DNA of 64,000 nucleotides from Microbacterium gorillae (GTDB lineage: Bacteria; Actinomycetota; Actinomycetes; Actinomycetales; Microbacteriaceae): positions 391,282 to 455,281 of the forward strand of contig NZ_LN648873.1 of NCBI RefSeq assembly GCF_000826185.2. Reading direction: 5' to 3'. The first letter of the stretch is position 1. Every line of letters begins with the position of its first letter. Both the position numbers and the translations under genes were made by a program. The notes beneath the pieces were generated by a model. It worked only from the letters and a program-made list of their open reading frames with translations. It ran no database searches and had not been told where the DNA came from. Positions 14,003-23,355 of the stretch are shown piece after piece.

Positions 14003-16480
14003 TCAGCCGCGCCCAGCGAGGTGTGCCGCGAGCCAGGGTGCCGTGGGCGTGCTCGCCGGGGTGCCGGCGAGCGCGGCGAGCTCCCGGGGTGAGCCGGCGA
14101 AGACGATGCGCCCGCCGTCATCGCCACCGCCCGGTCCCATCTCGATGACGTGGTCGGCGTTGGCGAGCAGGTCCAGGTCGTGATCGATCACGATCACCGT
14201 CGCGCCGTGGTGCACGAGGCGGTCGAGGGTGCCGATCAGCGTGCGCACATCGCGGGGATGCAGCCCGATGGTCGGCTCGTCGAAGATGAACACCTCGCCG
14301 TCGTGACCTCGGCTGAGTTCGGTGGCCAGCCGAAGGCGTTGGGACTCCCCGCCGGACAGCGACGGCGTCGGTTCGCCGAGCGTCAGATAGCCGAGGCCTA
14401 CATCCGCCAGGGAGCGCAGGGTGCGCTTCGCTCCGGCGGGTCCGTCCCAGGACCCGATCGCGTCGCTCACGGTCAGTGCGAGCACGTCGGCGATCGAGCG
14501 TCCCGCAACGGTGACCTCGAGCGTGGGGTCGGTGTAGCGACGGCCTTCGCACGTCGGGCAGTCGATCTCCAGGTCCGGCAGATACTGCAGGTCCAGGCTC
14601 AGGGAACCCAGCCCATCGCAGGTTGGGCACCTCCCGCCACCGGTGTTGTAGGAGAACCATCCGGCGTTCCAGCCGCGCTCGCGTGCCAGCGGGGTGGCTG
14701 CGAACTGCGCTCGCATCTTGTCGAAGACGCCGGAATAGGTGGCCGGCGTCGAGCGGGCGTTCGCGCCGATCGGGGTGGCGTCCGAGACGACGACCCGGGT
14801 GAGAGAGCCGCTGTCCAGCGCGGTCACACTCGGGGGCAGGGGAGCGTGCTGCTCGCGCGCGGTGAGGGCGGCGGCGAGAGCCTCGATGACGAGGGCACTC
14901 TTGCCGGCGCCGGATACACCGGCCACCACCGTGAGGCGCTCGCGCGGAAAGCGCGCGGTGACATCGTGCAGCGTGTGCAGGTCGCCGACCGTGATGGTGA
15001 TCGCGGGCTGGTCCTCGGTCACCGGAAGGAGGTCGCGCACGGGGTCCGCGCCCTCGCCGCGCAGGCAGGGCGCGATCACCGAGTCCGGGTCCGCGGCGAC
15101 GGCGTCGGGAGTCCCGTGCGCGATGATCCTGCCGCCGTTCTCGCCGGCGCCGGGGCCGATCTCGATGAGGTCGGTCGACGCCCGCAGGACGGCGACATCG
15201 TGGTCGACGACGACGAGCGTGTTGCCGTCACCCACGATGCCGTGCATCGTATCGATGAGGCCGGCGACGGCGGACGGGTGCAGGCCGACCGTCGGCTCAT
15301 CCAGCACGTAGAGCATTCCGGTCGTCTGGCGCATCGCGGTTCCGGCCAGCTCGATGCGCTGCCGCTCGCCGGTGGAGAGCGTGTCGCCGCGCCGGCCGAC
15401 GGTGAGGTAGCCGAGGCCGAGCGTCAACGGAGCGGTCGCGGCCTTCGCGAGTTCGTCCGCGAGCGTGAGGGCGGACGGTCCGGTCGCCCGCAGTTCCTCG
15501 GCGAATGCCGGGATCTCGCTCAGGGGCATGTCCAGCAGTTCCGGAAGCGATCGGCCGAGGAGCCTCGAGGCGCGCGCGGCCGGCCCGAGTCCGGAGCCGT
15601 GGCATTCCGGACACGTCCGTGCGGTGAGAAAGCGGCGCGCCGAGGTCGCGGTGCCGCGGGACCGGCGCGAGTGGCCGAGCGTGCGTGCGGAGTCGACCGC
15701 GTTCTCGTACTTCGCATCGAGCGGGAACGCGCGTCCGGCCTTGCTCGTGATGAGCACGTGCTTCTTCACCGGCGGGCCGTGCAGCACGATGTCCTGCTCC
15801 TGGTCGGTCAGGTCTCGGAACGGCACGTCGGTCCGGACCCCGAGTTCTCGCACGACGATGGGCATGTGACGTCGTCCGGTCGCGCGCCAGGAGGCGACGG
15901 CGCCCTGGTCCAGCGTGAGGTCGGGGTTCGGCACGAGCGCGGTCTCGTCCACGTCGGTCACGGTGCCGAGGCCGCCGCAGCGGGGACACGCGCCGAGTGT
16001 CGCGGGGGAGAAGGACTCCGCCGACGGCAAGGGGAACTCCGTGCCGTCGATCGGACAGGTCAGGCGCTCGGTGACCCACGCCGCGGTGGTCGTCTGCACG
16101 AGGTGGCCCTGCGGGCACGGGTGCGCGCCGAGCCGGCTCATCGAGAGGCGGAGCACGGCGCCGAGCTCGGTCATCGAGGCGACGGTGGAGCGGGGACCGG
16201 GCAGCGGTGGGCGCTGAGGGAGAGCGAGCGCCGCGGGGATGTACTTGATGGAGCGGACCTGCGGCCGGGCGGCCTGCCCGATGCGTCGTCGTTGGTAGGT
16301 GGAGAGCCCGTCGAGGTAACGGCGCGACCCTTCCGCGTACAGGACGCCCAGAGCGAGCGAGGACTTCCCGGAGCCACTGACCCCGGTGATACCCACGAAC
16401 GTCCCGAGCGGAATGTCCACGTCCACGTCCCGGAGGTTGTGCACGCGCGCGCCGCGGACCTCAATGGATCTCGGGTTCAT
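14003..16480 (-). CDS. UvrA paralogue (class II, UvrA2-like) ABC ATPase
   Basis: An 825-residue DNA-binding ABC protein with two ATPase modules: Walker A GVSGSGKSS (about 33) and GVSGAGKSA (about 525), signatures LSTGERQR and LSGGESQRL, and Walker B YVLDEPTVGLHP and FIFDEPTIGLHP. Zinc-finger CxxC pairs (CPRCGG, CPECHG, CPTCDG, CPTCEG) are present. It is over 100 residues shorter than canonical UvrA (~950), with little room for the UvrB-binding domain between the first Walker A and the zinc module, as in UvrA2/DrrC proteins linked to drug tolerance. The true repair uvrA is probably elsewhere. TAACGT lies 6 nt before the ATG. Confidence 0.9.
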   Translation of the reverse strand: MNPRSIEVRGARVHNLRDVDVDIPLGTFVGITGVSGSGKSSLALGVLYAEGSRRYLDGLSTYQRRRIGQAARPQVRSIKYIPAALALPQRPPLPGPRSTVASMTELGAVLRLSMSRLGAHPCPQGHLVQTTTAAWVTERLTCPIDGTEFPLPSAESFSPATLGACPRCGGLGTVTDVDETALVPNPDLTLDQGAVASWRATGRRHMPIVVRELGVRTDVPFRDLTDQEQDIVLHGPPVKKHVLITSKAGRAFPLDAKYENAVDSARTLGHSRRSRGTATSARRFLTARTCPECHGSGLGPAARASRLLGRSLPELLDMPLSEIPAFAEELRATGPSALTLADELAKAATAPLTLGLGYLTVGRRGDTLSTGERQRIELAGTAMRQTTGMLYVLDEPTVGLHPSAVAGLIDTMHGIVGDGNTLVVVDHDVAVLRASTDLIEIGPGAGENGGRIIAHGTPDAVAADPDSVIAPCLRGEGADPVRDLLPVTEDQPAITITVGDLHTLHDVTARFPRERLTVVAGVSGAGKSALVIEALAAALTAREQHAPLPPSVTALDSGSLTRVVVSDATPIGANARSTPATYSGVFDKMRAQFAATPLARERGWNAGWFSYNTGGGRCPTCDGLGSLSLDLQYLPDLEIDCPTCEGRRYTDPTLEVTVAGRSIADVLALTVSDAIGSWDGPAGAKRTLRSLADVGLGYLTLGEPTPSLSGGESQRLRLATELSRGHDGEVFIFDEPTIGLHPRDVRTLIGTLDRLVHHGATVIVIDHDLDLLANADHVIEMGPGGGDDGGRIVFAGSPRELAALAGTPASTPTAPWLAAHLAGRG

Positions 16481-16486
16481 GCGCGC

Positions 16487-16492
16487 ACGTTA
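16487..16492 (-). promoter_or_regulatory. Putative leaderless -10 box of the uvrA paralogue
   Basis: TAACGT on the minus strand, 6 nt before the ATG. No ribosome-binding site is seen. Confidence 0.5.
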
Positions 16493-16614
16493 CCAACCAG
16501 GTTCCGGTTGTGCGAGAGGGGGCCGGGGTAGGTTTTCGAGGTCCCAGGGTTTTCTTGGTTGGCCGGTGATTTCGGGGCGGTCGATCGCGTCTCGTTCGCG
16601 TCCTGCGTCACGGG

Positions 16615-16862
16615 GTTCCGTTCGTCCATCGGCGCGCTGCCCTCGGGATGGTGCGGTCCGGCGCGCGTGGTCCTGCCGGGTTCGGACCCTGCTGCGGTTC
16701 GAGGGGCAGCGTGGCTGGCGTTTTTTTGGCTTAAGACGCGCACGTGGATTGTTGCCTTCGCGACGCCCTCTCGCGTTCCCGGCGTGCTGGCACGCCGGCT
16801 CGCGTTCCGGCCTCATCTCTCGCGCCGTCATTGCGGTCGCCCAGCGAGCATCAGCGAGACGT
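16615..16862 (-). repeat. Cassette 1 left arm
   Basis: From outside inward: GGTTCCGTTCGTCCATCGGC (from 16615), GGCTTAAGAC (16728-16737), CGACGCCCTCTCGCGTTCC (about 16761-16779), and the REP-like GCGAGCATCAGCGAGAC (ending about 16860). The same blocks appear in reverse in the right arm. The 504-bp gap 16481-16984 holds this arm plus the promoter of the HNH gene and no credible extra gene. Confidence 0.8.
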
Positions 16863-16971
16863 CGCGTCGTGGGTCCGCGTCGCGGAACGAGGTGAAAAGA
16901 AACTCATCTCCACAGGCAAGAAATCAATCCACAACCTGGGGAATACGTCCTCGGATGTCGGAGGTCCGGCG

Positions 16972-16977
16972 TAAAAT
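16972..16977 (+). promoter_or_regulatory. Leaderless -10 box of DUF222-HNH gene 1
   Basis: TAAAAT, then 7 nt, then ATG. The segment GTAAAATATGGGTTATGAAC is identical before the second DUF222-HNH gene. There is no ribosome-binding site. Confidence 0.65.
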
Positions 16978-16984
16978 ATGGGTT

Positions 16985-18376
16985 ATGAACACGTCGATGG
17001 AACGGACTCGCGAATCGATGGCTCACGCAGTCGCCGACCTCCGCTCCATCCTCACCACCGACGCCCTCGACACCGCCGCCCGAGACGACGTGCTCCGCTT
17101 CCTGACCGGAGTGGGTGATTTGTACCGGCAGGTTGAAGCCACCCTGGTGATCGGCACCGGTGTCATCGAGAAGCGCTCCGCATCTGCGGAGCGCTTCGAC
17201 GTTTCCAGCGACTGCCGCTCCGCCAATGAAGTTCTTCAGCGCACCACCGGTGCCGCACCGACCACCGTCAAGCGGTGGAGCCGGCTCTCGTCCACCATCA
17301 AGCCCGAGCGCACGCTCGCTTCGGGGGAGGTGCGAGCGGCTGAATTCCCCGCATTGCGCGAAGCACTCACCACCGGTGCGATCGGAGCCGACGGCCTCGA
17401 AGCCGCCACCCGACCCCTCCGCGAGATCAAGGACCGCGTCGACCCGGCCGACCTCGCGGAGGTGGATGACGTTCTCGCGGCGATGGCCACAACGAGCGGT
17501 GCGCCGGTGATGTGCGACACCCTCCGTGACGCCTCGCTCCGCCTCGCGACCGAGCTCGACATCACCGGCCCCGAGCTCGAGGAAGAACAGGCCATGCGCG
17601 GCCGGTCACTCCGGATCGGGGTCAAGCGCAACGGGCTCGTCCCGATCCAGGGGAACCTGATGGTCGAGACCGCTGGCGCCCTGAGCGTTCTGCTGGATTC
17701 GATCAACAACCCGCACGGCAAGCCCGCAGGTGTGAAGTTCCGCCCCTCCGATGGAGAGGACGACAGCACGGACGTGCGGACGATGGCCCAACGCAACCAC
17801 GACGCGCTCGCCACCATCCTCGCCGCGGTTCCCGGAGCGCCAGATCTGCCACTCAACGGCGGCAACGCTCCGGTGCTGGTGATCCACGCGACCGAAGAGA
17901 CGGTGCGTACCGGTGCGGGCTGGGCATCGATCCCCGGCGCCGATGGAACCGGCACGGATGTTCCTGTCCCGTTCGCGGCCGCGGAGCACGTCGGATGCTG
18001 TGGCACGGTTCAGCGGCTCGCCAGTGCGGCGAACGGGAAGATCATCAAGCTCACCGTCGCCTCGCGGGTCTTCAACACGGACCAGCGGAGGGTGATCATC
18101 GCCCGCGACCGGTCCTGCGTCATCCCGGGATGCCACACCCCGGCACGGTGGTGCGAGATCCACCACGTGACCGAATGGGCCAACGGCGGCAAGACCGACG
18201 TGAGCAACGGGGTCCTGATCTGCTGGCATCATCATCGGTTCTTGGAACGGATGGGCTGGGCGATTCGGATGAACGACGGCGTCCCCGAAGTGCGGCCACC
18301 GGACTGGATCGACCCCATCCAGGCGTGGCATCCGACTGGCCCGCGGGCCGTTGCCCGGCCGAAGCGGGGTGCGTGA
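16985..18376 (+). CDS. DUF222 domain HNH endonuclease-like protein, copy 1
   Basis: A 463-residue protein, intact here. Residues ~20-330 form the helical DUF222 region. Residues ~370-425 carry the HNH nuclease motif: C-x4-C in RSCVIPGCHT, EIHHVTEWANGGKTDVSN with the catalytic His pair and Asn, and WHHHRFL. The fold cleaves DNA in homologous families, but the target of this protein is unknown. The open frame extends upstream without homology, so the ATG at 16985 (MNTSMERTRE) is used; it fits the leaderless -10 and matches the start of copy 2. Homologues are typically multi-copy and have been proposed to be mobile. Confidence 0.9.
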   Translation: MNTSMERTRESMAHAVADLRSILTTDALDTAARDDVLRFLTGVGDLYRQVEATLVIGTGVIEKRSASAERFDVSSDCRSANEVLQRTTGAAPTTVKRWSRLSSTIKPERTLASGEVRAAEFPALREALTTGAIGADGLEAATRPLREIKDRVDPADLAEVDDVLAAMATTSGAPVMCDTLRDASLRLATELDITGPELEEEQAMRGRSLRIGVKRNGLVPIQGNLMVETAGALSVLLDSINNPHGKPAGVKFRPSDGEDDSTDVRTMAQRNHDALATILAAVPGAPDLPLNGGNAPVLVIHATEETVRTGAGWASIPGADGTGTDVPVPFAAAEHVGCCGTVQRLASAANGKIIKLTVASRVFNTDQRRVIIARDRSCVIPGCHTPARWCEIHHVTEWANGGKTDVSNGVLICWHHHRFLERMGWAIRMNDGVPEVRPPDWIDPIQAWHPTGPRAVARPKRGA

Positions 18377-18436
18377 TGTCCGGGGAGAGCTCTGCCCACA
18401 GCGTGGTCACCTCCGCCAGGCGCCTCGCGACGATTC

Positions 18437-18730
18437 GTCTTGCTGGCGCTCTCTCATCGACCGCGGCGCGAATGGTGGATGGCGCGCGGGGTGGGGCCGG
18501 TGACCGGCTGGGGAACGGGGGAGCGGGAGCGGGGGCTGTGCCTTCGGAACGCGAGACGGCGACGCGAGCCGAGTCGTCCCCAACGGTCATAAGCCAAGAA
18601 CGCAACCCCGCCGGAACCGGCAGCGCCGGACGGCCGGTGGAACGCAGGACCCCGGCGCACCCGAGGCGACCACCGCAGGGGCCGCGCGCCGATGCGCGAA
18701 CGGCACCATCTGCATGACCCGTGCCGTCAT
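18437..18730 (+). repeat. Cassette 1 right arm
   Basis: From the gene outward: REP-like GTCTTGCTGGCGCTCTCTC (from 18437), GGAACGCGAGACGGCGACGC (from about 18546), GTCATAAGCC (18586-18595), GCGCGCCGATGCGCGAACGG (from about 18684), then CATGACCCGTGCCGTCAT (ending 18730). It mirrors the left arm. The 528-bp gap 18377-18904 holds this arm and then the pyr leader; no gene is seen in it. Confidence 0.8.
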
Positions 18731-18837
18731 CAGCAAAGAGAACGCCAGCTCGCTGGAACGCGACGTATCCCGGACGGCGAGCGACGGGGGACCAGCCGGC
18801 CGACGGACACCGGTCAGAGTCCACTCCGCCACGGCGA

Positions 18838-18843
18838 TAGGAT
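18838..18843 (+). promoter_or_regulatory. Putative -10 box of the pyr operon
   Basis: TAGGAT, 61 nt before the pyrR ATG, leaving room for an RNA leader that holds the PyrR site. No convincing -35 is seen. Confidence 0.35.
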
Positions 18844-18870
18844 GGACGACGGCATATGAAGCAACCTTTA

Positions 18871-18897
18871 ACACCGTCCGGAGAGGCGGAGAAGGGA
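18871..18897 (+). promoter_or_regulatory. PyrR-binding RNA motif overlapping the pyrR ribosome-binding region
   Basis: CCGTCCGGAGAGGCGG at 18874-18889 matches the PyrR-binding consensus (TCCnGAGAGGCt) known from pyr attenuators. It sits directly before the GAAGGGA ribosome-binding site (about 18891-18897). There is no terminator hairpin, so translational repression, as described for mycobacterial pyrR, is more likely than attenuation. UMP-bound PyrR would block initiation of the operon. Confidence 0.65.
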
Positions 18898-18904
18898 GCG
18901 GCAC

Positions 18905-19435
18905 ATGGGCACTCGAACCGTGCTCCACGAAGCCGACATCTCGCGGGCGTTGACCCGCATCAGTCACGAGATCATCGAGTCGCATCGCGGCGTTGACGGA
19001 CTCGTCCTCCTCGGCATCCCGACCCGCGGCGTCACTCTCGCCCGCCGGATCGGCGCCCTCATCACCGAGATCTCCGGCACCACGGTCCCGGTCGGCTCGC
19101 TCGACGTGACGATGTTCCGCGACGACCTGGCCAGCCAGCCGACCCGCTCGCCGCGCCCGACCGAGATCCCGTCCGGCGGCGTCGACGGCAAGACCGTCGT
19201 CCTCGTCGACGACGTCCTCTTCTCCGGACGCTCGATCCGCGCCGCCCTCGACGCCCTCCAGGTCGTCGGACGCCCCGCCGCCGTCCGCCTCGCGATCCTC
19301 GTCGACCGCGGACACCGCGAGCTGCCGATCCGCCCCGATTTCATCGGCAAGAACCTCCCCAGCGCCCGTGACGAGCGCGTCCACGTCCGCCTCACCGAGA
19401 ACGACGGCACCGAAGAGGTGACGATCGAATCATGA
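18905..19435 (+). CDS. pyrR: Bifunctional pyr operon regulator / uracil phosphoribosyltransferase
   Basis: An RNA-binding repressor of pyrimidine genes that senses UMP/UTP against PRPP, with weak UPRTase activity. It has 176 residues, normal for PyrR. The PRPP motif [14 protein letters not shown] is near residues 98-111. [13 protein letters not shown] and [20 protein letters not shown] are the family substrate and RNA-binding segments. It is the first gene of the pyr run: its stop overlaps the pyrB start by 4 nt (ATGA). The PyrR RNA motif lies just before its own start. Confidence 0.96.
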   Translation: MGTRTVLHEADISRALTRISHEIIESHRGVDGLVLLGIPTRGVTLARRIGALITEISGTTVPVGSLDVTMFRDDLASQPTRSPRPTEIPSGGVDGKTVVLVDDVLFSGRSIRAALDALQVVGRPAAVRLAILVDRGHRELPIRPDFIGKNLPSARDERVHVRLTENDGTEEVTIES

Positions 19436-20400
19436 GGCACCTCCTCGACACCGCCACCCTCTCCCGCGAGGACGCCCTGCGCATCCTCGACGTCGCCGAG
19501 GACATGGTCGACACGCAGTCCCGCGAGATCCGCAAGCTCCCGACCCTGCGCGGCAAGACCGTCGTCAACCTCTTCTTCGAGGACTCCACCCGCACCCGCA
19601 TCTCGTTTGAAGCCGCCGCCAAGCGCCTGAGCGCCGACGTGATCAACTTCGCCGCCAAGGGGTCGTCCGTGTCCAAGGGGGAGAGCCTCCAGGACACCGC
19701 CCAGACGCTGCAGGCGATGGGCGCCGACGCCGTCGTCATCCGCCACGGCGCGTCCGGCGCACCGCGCACCCTGGCCACGAGCGGCTGGATCTCCGCCGGT
19801 GTCGTCAACGCCGGCGACGGCACGCACGAGCACCCGACGCAGGCCCTGCTGGACGCCTTCACGATCCGCAAGCGCACCTTCGGCACTGACAGCCGCGGCC
19901 GCGACCTCGCCGGACTCCGCGTCACGATCGTCGGCGACGTCCTGCACTCCCGGGTCGCCCGCTCCAACGTCTGGCTGCTGAACACCCTCGGCGCCGAGGT
20001 CACCCTCATCGCACCACCGACCCTGATCCCGCAGAACGTCGCGGGCTGGCCGGTGACGATCGGCTACGACCTGGACGCGGCGATCGCCGACGCTCCCGAC
20101 GCCCTCATGATGCTCCGGATCCAGGCCGAGCGCATGAATGCCGCGTATTTCCCGAACGAACGGGAGTATTCGCGCCGCTGGGGCCTCGACCCCGCGCGTT
20201 TGGCGGCGCTGCCGGAGGGTACGATGGTCATGCACCCCGGACCCATGAACCGGGGCCTGGAAATCTCCGCCGCAGCAGCCGACTCCGCCCGCTCGACCGT
20301 TCTCGAACAGGTCGCGAACGGCGTCGCCGTCCGAATGGCCGCGCTGTATCTGCTGCTCGCGGGCGAACGACCCGGTGACAACAGAGAGGAGCAGCGATGA
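19432..20400 (+). CDS. pyrB: Aspartate carbamoyltransferase catalytic subunit
   Basis: Condenses carbamoyl phosphate and aspartate to carbamoyl aspartate, the committed step of UMP synthesis. The 322 residues are the usual length. Motifs: [13 protein letters not shown] (S52-T-R-T carbamoyl-phosphate loop), [12 protein letters not shown], and [12 protein letters not shown]. No pyrI regulatory subunit is adjacent, as in other Gram-positives, so control probably comes through PyrR. It overlaps pyrR and pyrC by 4 nt each, suggesting translational coupling. Confidence 0.97.
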   Translation: MRHLLDTATLSREDALRILDVAEDMVDTQSREIRKLPTLRGKTVVNLFFEDSTRTRISFEAAAKRLSADVINFAAKGSSVSKGESLQDTAQTLQAMGADAVVIRHGASGAPRTLATSGWISAGVVNAGDGTHEHPTQALLDAFTIRKRTFGTDSRGRDLAGLRVTIVGDVLHSRVARSNVWLLNTLGAEVTLIAPPTLIPQNVAGWPVTIGYDLDAAIADAPDALMMLRIQAERMNAAYFPNEREYSRRWGLDPARLAALPEGTMVMHPGPMNRGLEISAAAADSARSTVLEQVANGVAVRMAALYLLLAGERPGDNREEQR

Positions 20401-21698
20401 GCGACGCTCTTCTCATCGTCGGAGCCCGCATCGAAGGCGGCGACTCCGCCGACATCCTGGTGCAGGACGGGACGATCACTGAGGTGGGCACGGGACTGTC
20501 CGCCGCCGGCGCTCGCACGATCGACGCCGACGGACTGATCGCCCTGCCCGGCCTCGTCGACCTGCACACGCACCTGCGCGAACCCGGCTACGAGGCGTCC
20601 GAGACGATCCTCACCGGAACACGCGCCGCGGCCGCGGGCGGCTTCACGGCCGTCTTCGCCATGCCGAACACCTCGCCGGTCGCCGACACCGCCGGCGTCG
20701 TCGAGCAGGAACTCGCGCTGGGCGAGGCCGCCGGTTACGCCACCGTGCAGCCGATCGGGGCCGTCACCGTCGGGCAGAAGGGGGAGCGGCTCGCCGAGCT
20801 CGGCGCCATGGCCGCCTCCCGCGCCAACGTCCGCGTCTTCAGCGATGACGGCTTCTGCGTCTTCGACCCGCTGATCATGCGCCGGGCCCTCGAGTACGTG
20901 AAGTCCTTCGGCGGTGTCATCGCCCAGCACGCGCAGGACCCGCGTCTGACCGAGGGCGCGCAGATGAACGAGGGAGCGGTCTCGGCGGACCTCGGCCTCG
21001 CCGGCTGGCCCGCGGTCGCCGAAGAGTCGATCATCGCCCGCGACGTGCTCCTCGCCGAGCACGTCGGCTCGCGCCTGCACGTCTGCCACCTCAGCACCGC
21101 CGGTTCGGTGGACATCATCCGCTGGGCCAAGAAGCGCGGCATCAACGTCACCGCCGAAGTCACCCCGCACCACCTGCTGCTGACCGAGGACCTCATCCGC
21201 GGCTACGACCCGCGCTTCAAGGTCAACCCGCCGCTGCGCCGCGAGGAGGACGTGCAGGCGGTCCGCGAGGGCCTCGCCGACGGCACGATCGACATCGTCG
21301 CCACCGACCACGCACCGCACCCGGACGAGGCGAAGTCCTGCGAGTGGGCCGCCGCCGCCAACGGCATGGTGGGCCTGGAGAGCGCGCTGCGCGTCGTCCA
21401 CACCGCGATGGTCGAAACCGGCCTGCTGGAGTGGACCGACGTCGCCCGCGTGCTGTCCAAGACGCCGGCCCGCATCGGTGGCCTCGCCGGTCACGGCACG
21501 GACCTGGCCGCCGGCCAGCCCGCCGAGATCACCCTGTACGACCCGAGCGCGGGCGGCGTGTTCACCACGGACGACCTGCGCGGCCGGAGCGTGAACTCGC
21601 CGTACCTGCAGCGCGAGCTGCCGGGCTCGGTGCGCTGGACGATCCACCGCGGACGACCGACACTGGCCGATGGAGAGCTCGTGGAGATGACCTCGTGA
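20397..21698 (+). CDS. pyrC: Dihydroorotase
   Basis: Cyclises carbamoyl aspartate to dihydroorotate; a zinc amidohydrolase. It has 433 residues, class I type. [10 protein letters not shown] carries His57 and His59 of the metal site. FAMPNTSPV, a VTPHHLLL block and [11 protein letters not shown] supply the substrate Asn, the metal-binding His and the catalytic Asp. It overlaps pyrB upstream and the small membrane protein downstream by 4 nt each. Confidence 0.97.
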   Translation: MSDALLIVGARIEGGDSADILVQDGTITEVGTGLSAAGARTIDADGLIALPGLVDLHTHLREPGYEASETILTGTRAAAAGGFTAVFAMPNTSPVADTAGVVEQELALGEAAGYATVQPIGAVTVGQKGERLAELGAMAASRANVRVFSDDGFCVFDPLIMRRALEYVKSFGGVIAQHAQDPRLTEGAQMNEGAVSADLGLAGWPAVAEESIIARDVLLAEHVGSRLHVCHLSTAGSVDIIRWAKKRGINVTAEVTPHHLLLTEDLIRGYDPRFKVNPPLRREEDVQAVREGLADGTIDIVATDHAPHPDEAKSCEWAAAANGMVGLESALRVVHTAMVETGLLEWTDVARVLSKTPARIGGLAGHGTDLAAGQPAEITLYDPSAGGVFTTDDLRGRSVNSPYLQRELPGSVRWTIHRGRPTLADGELVEMTS

Positions 21699-22201
21699 CC
21701 AAGGAAGGCGCCGTCCTCGTGATGGTCGGCGTCGCCGCACTCATCCTCGTGCTGATGCTCTGGGGCTGGCGACGACGAATCCGGCGCGACGCCGGCCTGA
21801 CCGCTCCGACCGCTCCCATCGCGGGCGCCTCGCGCGCCATCGCGAACGGGCTCTACGTCGCCACCACCGCGCACGACGCTCCGCTGGAGCGCCTTGCGGT
21901 GAAGGGCATGGCGTACCGCGCCAAGGTCGGCGTCGACGTGCTGGACGGCGGCGTGCGCCTGACCATGCCCGGCAGCCCGATCGTCTCGATCCCGGCCGCC
22001 GCCCTCGTCGGCGTGGACCGCGCCACCGTCGCCATCGACCGCGTGGTCGAGCGCGACGGGCTGGTCCGCATCTCCTGGCGGATCGCGCCGGACACGATCG
22101 TCGACAGCTATCTGCGCCTGCAGCAGACCTCTCCCACCGAACTCATCGCCGCGATCGAGACCCTGATCCCGGCCACCGCAACCACAGGAACGGACGCATG
22201 A
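21695..22201 (+). CDS. Membrane-anchored PH-like protein of the pyr operon
   Basis: A 168-residue protein with one N-terminal membrane helix ([19 protein letters not shown]) and an Arg-rich stop-transfer, then a soluble mixed domain of ~120 residues rich in short beta strands that resembles PH-like domains. Homologues occupy this slot between pyrC and carA in related actinobacteria; their function is unknown. The GTG at 21695 overlaps the pyrC stop, and the frame's upstream extension lies inside pyrC. The stop overlaps the carA start (ATGA). Its place in the operon suggests a housekeeping or membrane-linked role, but nothing ties it to pyrimidine chemistry. Confidence 0.8.
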   Translation: MTKEGAVLVMVGVAALILVLMLWGWRRRIRRDAGLTAPTAPIAGASRAIANGLYVATTAHDAPLERLAVKGMAYRAKVGVDVLDGGVRLTMPGSPIVSIPAAALVGVDRATVAIDRVVERDGLVRISWRIAPDTIVDSYLRLQQTSPTELIAAIETLIPATATTGTDA

Positions 22202-23355
22202 CCCTGCTTCCCACCGAACCCGCCGTCCTGGTGCTCGAAGACGGCTCCCGCTATCCGGGTGCCGCCTATGGCGCCCGTGGCACCACCCTCGGCGAGGTCG
22301 TCTTCGCCACCGGCATGACCGGCTACCAGGAGACGCTGACCGACCCGTCCTACGCCGGCCAGATCGTGCTGCAGACCGCACCGCACATCGGCAACACCGG
22401 CATGAACGACGAGGACCCGGAGTCCCGTCGTATCTGGGTGTCCGGCTACATCGTGCGCGACCCCTCCCGCGTGGTGTCGAACTGGCGCGCGGACGAGTCC
22501 CTGGACGCCGCCCTCGAGCGCGACGGCATCGTCGGTATCAGCGGCATCGACACCCGCGCCGTCACCCGACGCATCCGCGACGTCGGTTCGATGCGCGGCG
22601 GCGTCTTCTCCGGCGACGCCGCGGCGATCGACCCGGACGAGCAGGCTCGTCTGGTCCGCGAGGCACCGCAGATGGCCGGACAGAACCTGTCCGCCGAGGT
22701 GTCCGTCTCCAGCCCCGAAGTGATCGAGGCCACGGCGGAGAAGATCGGCAACCTCGCCGTCCTCGACCTCGGCGTCAAGCGCGCGACGCTGGAGAACCTC
22801 GCCGCCCGCGGCTTCGAGGTGCACGTGCTGCCGCAGGCGTCCACGTTCGCCGAGATCGCAGCCATCGAGCCGGTCGCGGTGTTCTACTCGAACGGCCCCG
22901 GTGACCCGTCCGCGTCGGACGCCGCCGTCGCCGTGCTCCGCGAGGTGCTGGATGCGGGCCTGCCGTACTTCGGCATCTGCTTCGGCAACCAGCTGTTCGG
23001 CCGTGCCCTCGGCCTCGGCACCTACAAGCTCGGCTTCGGCCACCGCGGCATCAACCAGCCCGTGCTGGACCGCACCACCGGACGCGTGGAGATCACCGCG
23101 CACAACCACGGATTCGCCGTGGAGGCTCCGCTGGACGGCCCGTTCGCGAGCCCGAACGGCTACGGTCAGGTCGAGGTCAGCCACATCGGCCTCAATGACC
23201 AGGTCGTCGAGGGATTGCGGGCACTCGACATCCCCGCCTTCTCGGTGCAGTACCACCCGGAGGCGGCGGCCGGACCGCACGACGCCAACTACCTCTTCGA
23301 CCGCTTCCGCGACCTGGTCATCGCGCACCTGAACGACAAGAAGGACAGCAAGTAA
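22198..23355 (+). CDS. carA: Carbamoyl-phosphate synthase small (glutaminase) subunit
   Basis: Hydrolyses glutamine and channels ammonia to CarB. The 385 residues comprise an N-terminal CPSase small-chain domain ([18 protein letters not shown]) and a class I amidotransferase domain with the triad Cys261 (GICFGNQ), His353 and Glu355 (YHPEA). The stop TAA overlaps the carB ATG by one base. It feeds both pyrimidine and arginine synthesis, and no second carAB is visible here. Confidence 0.97.
   Translation: MTLLPTEPAVLVLEDGSRYPGAAYGARGTTLGEVVFATGMTGYQETLTDPSYAGQIVLQTAPHIGNTGMNDEDPESRRIWVSGYIVRDPSRVVSNWRADESLDAALERDGIVGISGIDTRAVTRRIRDVGSMRGGVFSGDAAAIDPDEQARLVREAPQMAGQNLSAEVSVSSPEVIEATAEKIGNLAVLDLGVKRATLENLAARGFEVHVLPQASTFAEIAAIEPVAVFYSNGPGDPSASDAAVAVLREVLDAGLPYFGICFGNQLFGRALGLGTYKLGFGHRGINQPVLDRTTGRVEITAHNHGFAVEAPLDGPFASPNGYGQVEVSHIGLNDQVVEGLRALDIPAFSVQYHPEAAAGPHDANYLFDRFRDLVIAHLNDKKDSK

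Larger units (their letters stand above)
16600..18735 (+). mobile_element. DUF222-HNH cassette 1 with inverted flanking arms
   Basis: A unit of about 2.1 kb: left arm, DUF222-HNH gene, right arm. The arms are inverted, imperfect copies of one another and of the two arms of cassette 2. It fills the whole interval between the divergent uvrA paralogue and pyrR. Related genes occur in the REP13E12 repeats of Mycobacterium tuberculosis and are multi-copy in many actinobacteria. Mobility is inferred, not shown, and exact ends are uncertain by tens of bases. Confidence 0.6.
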
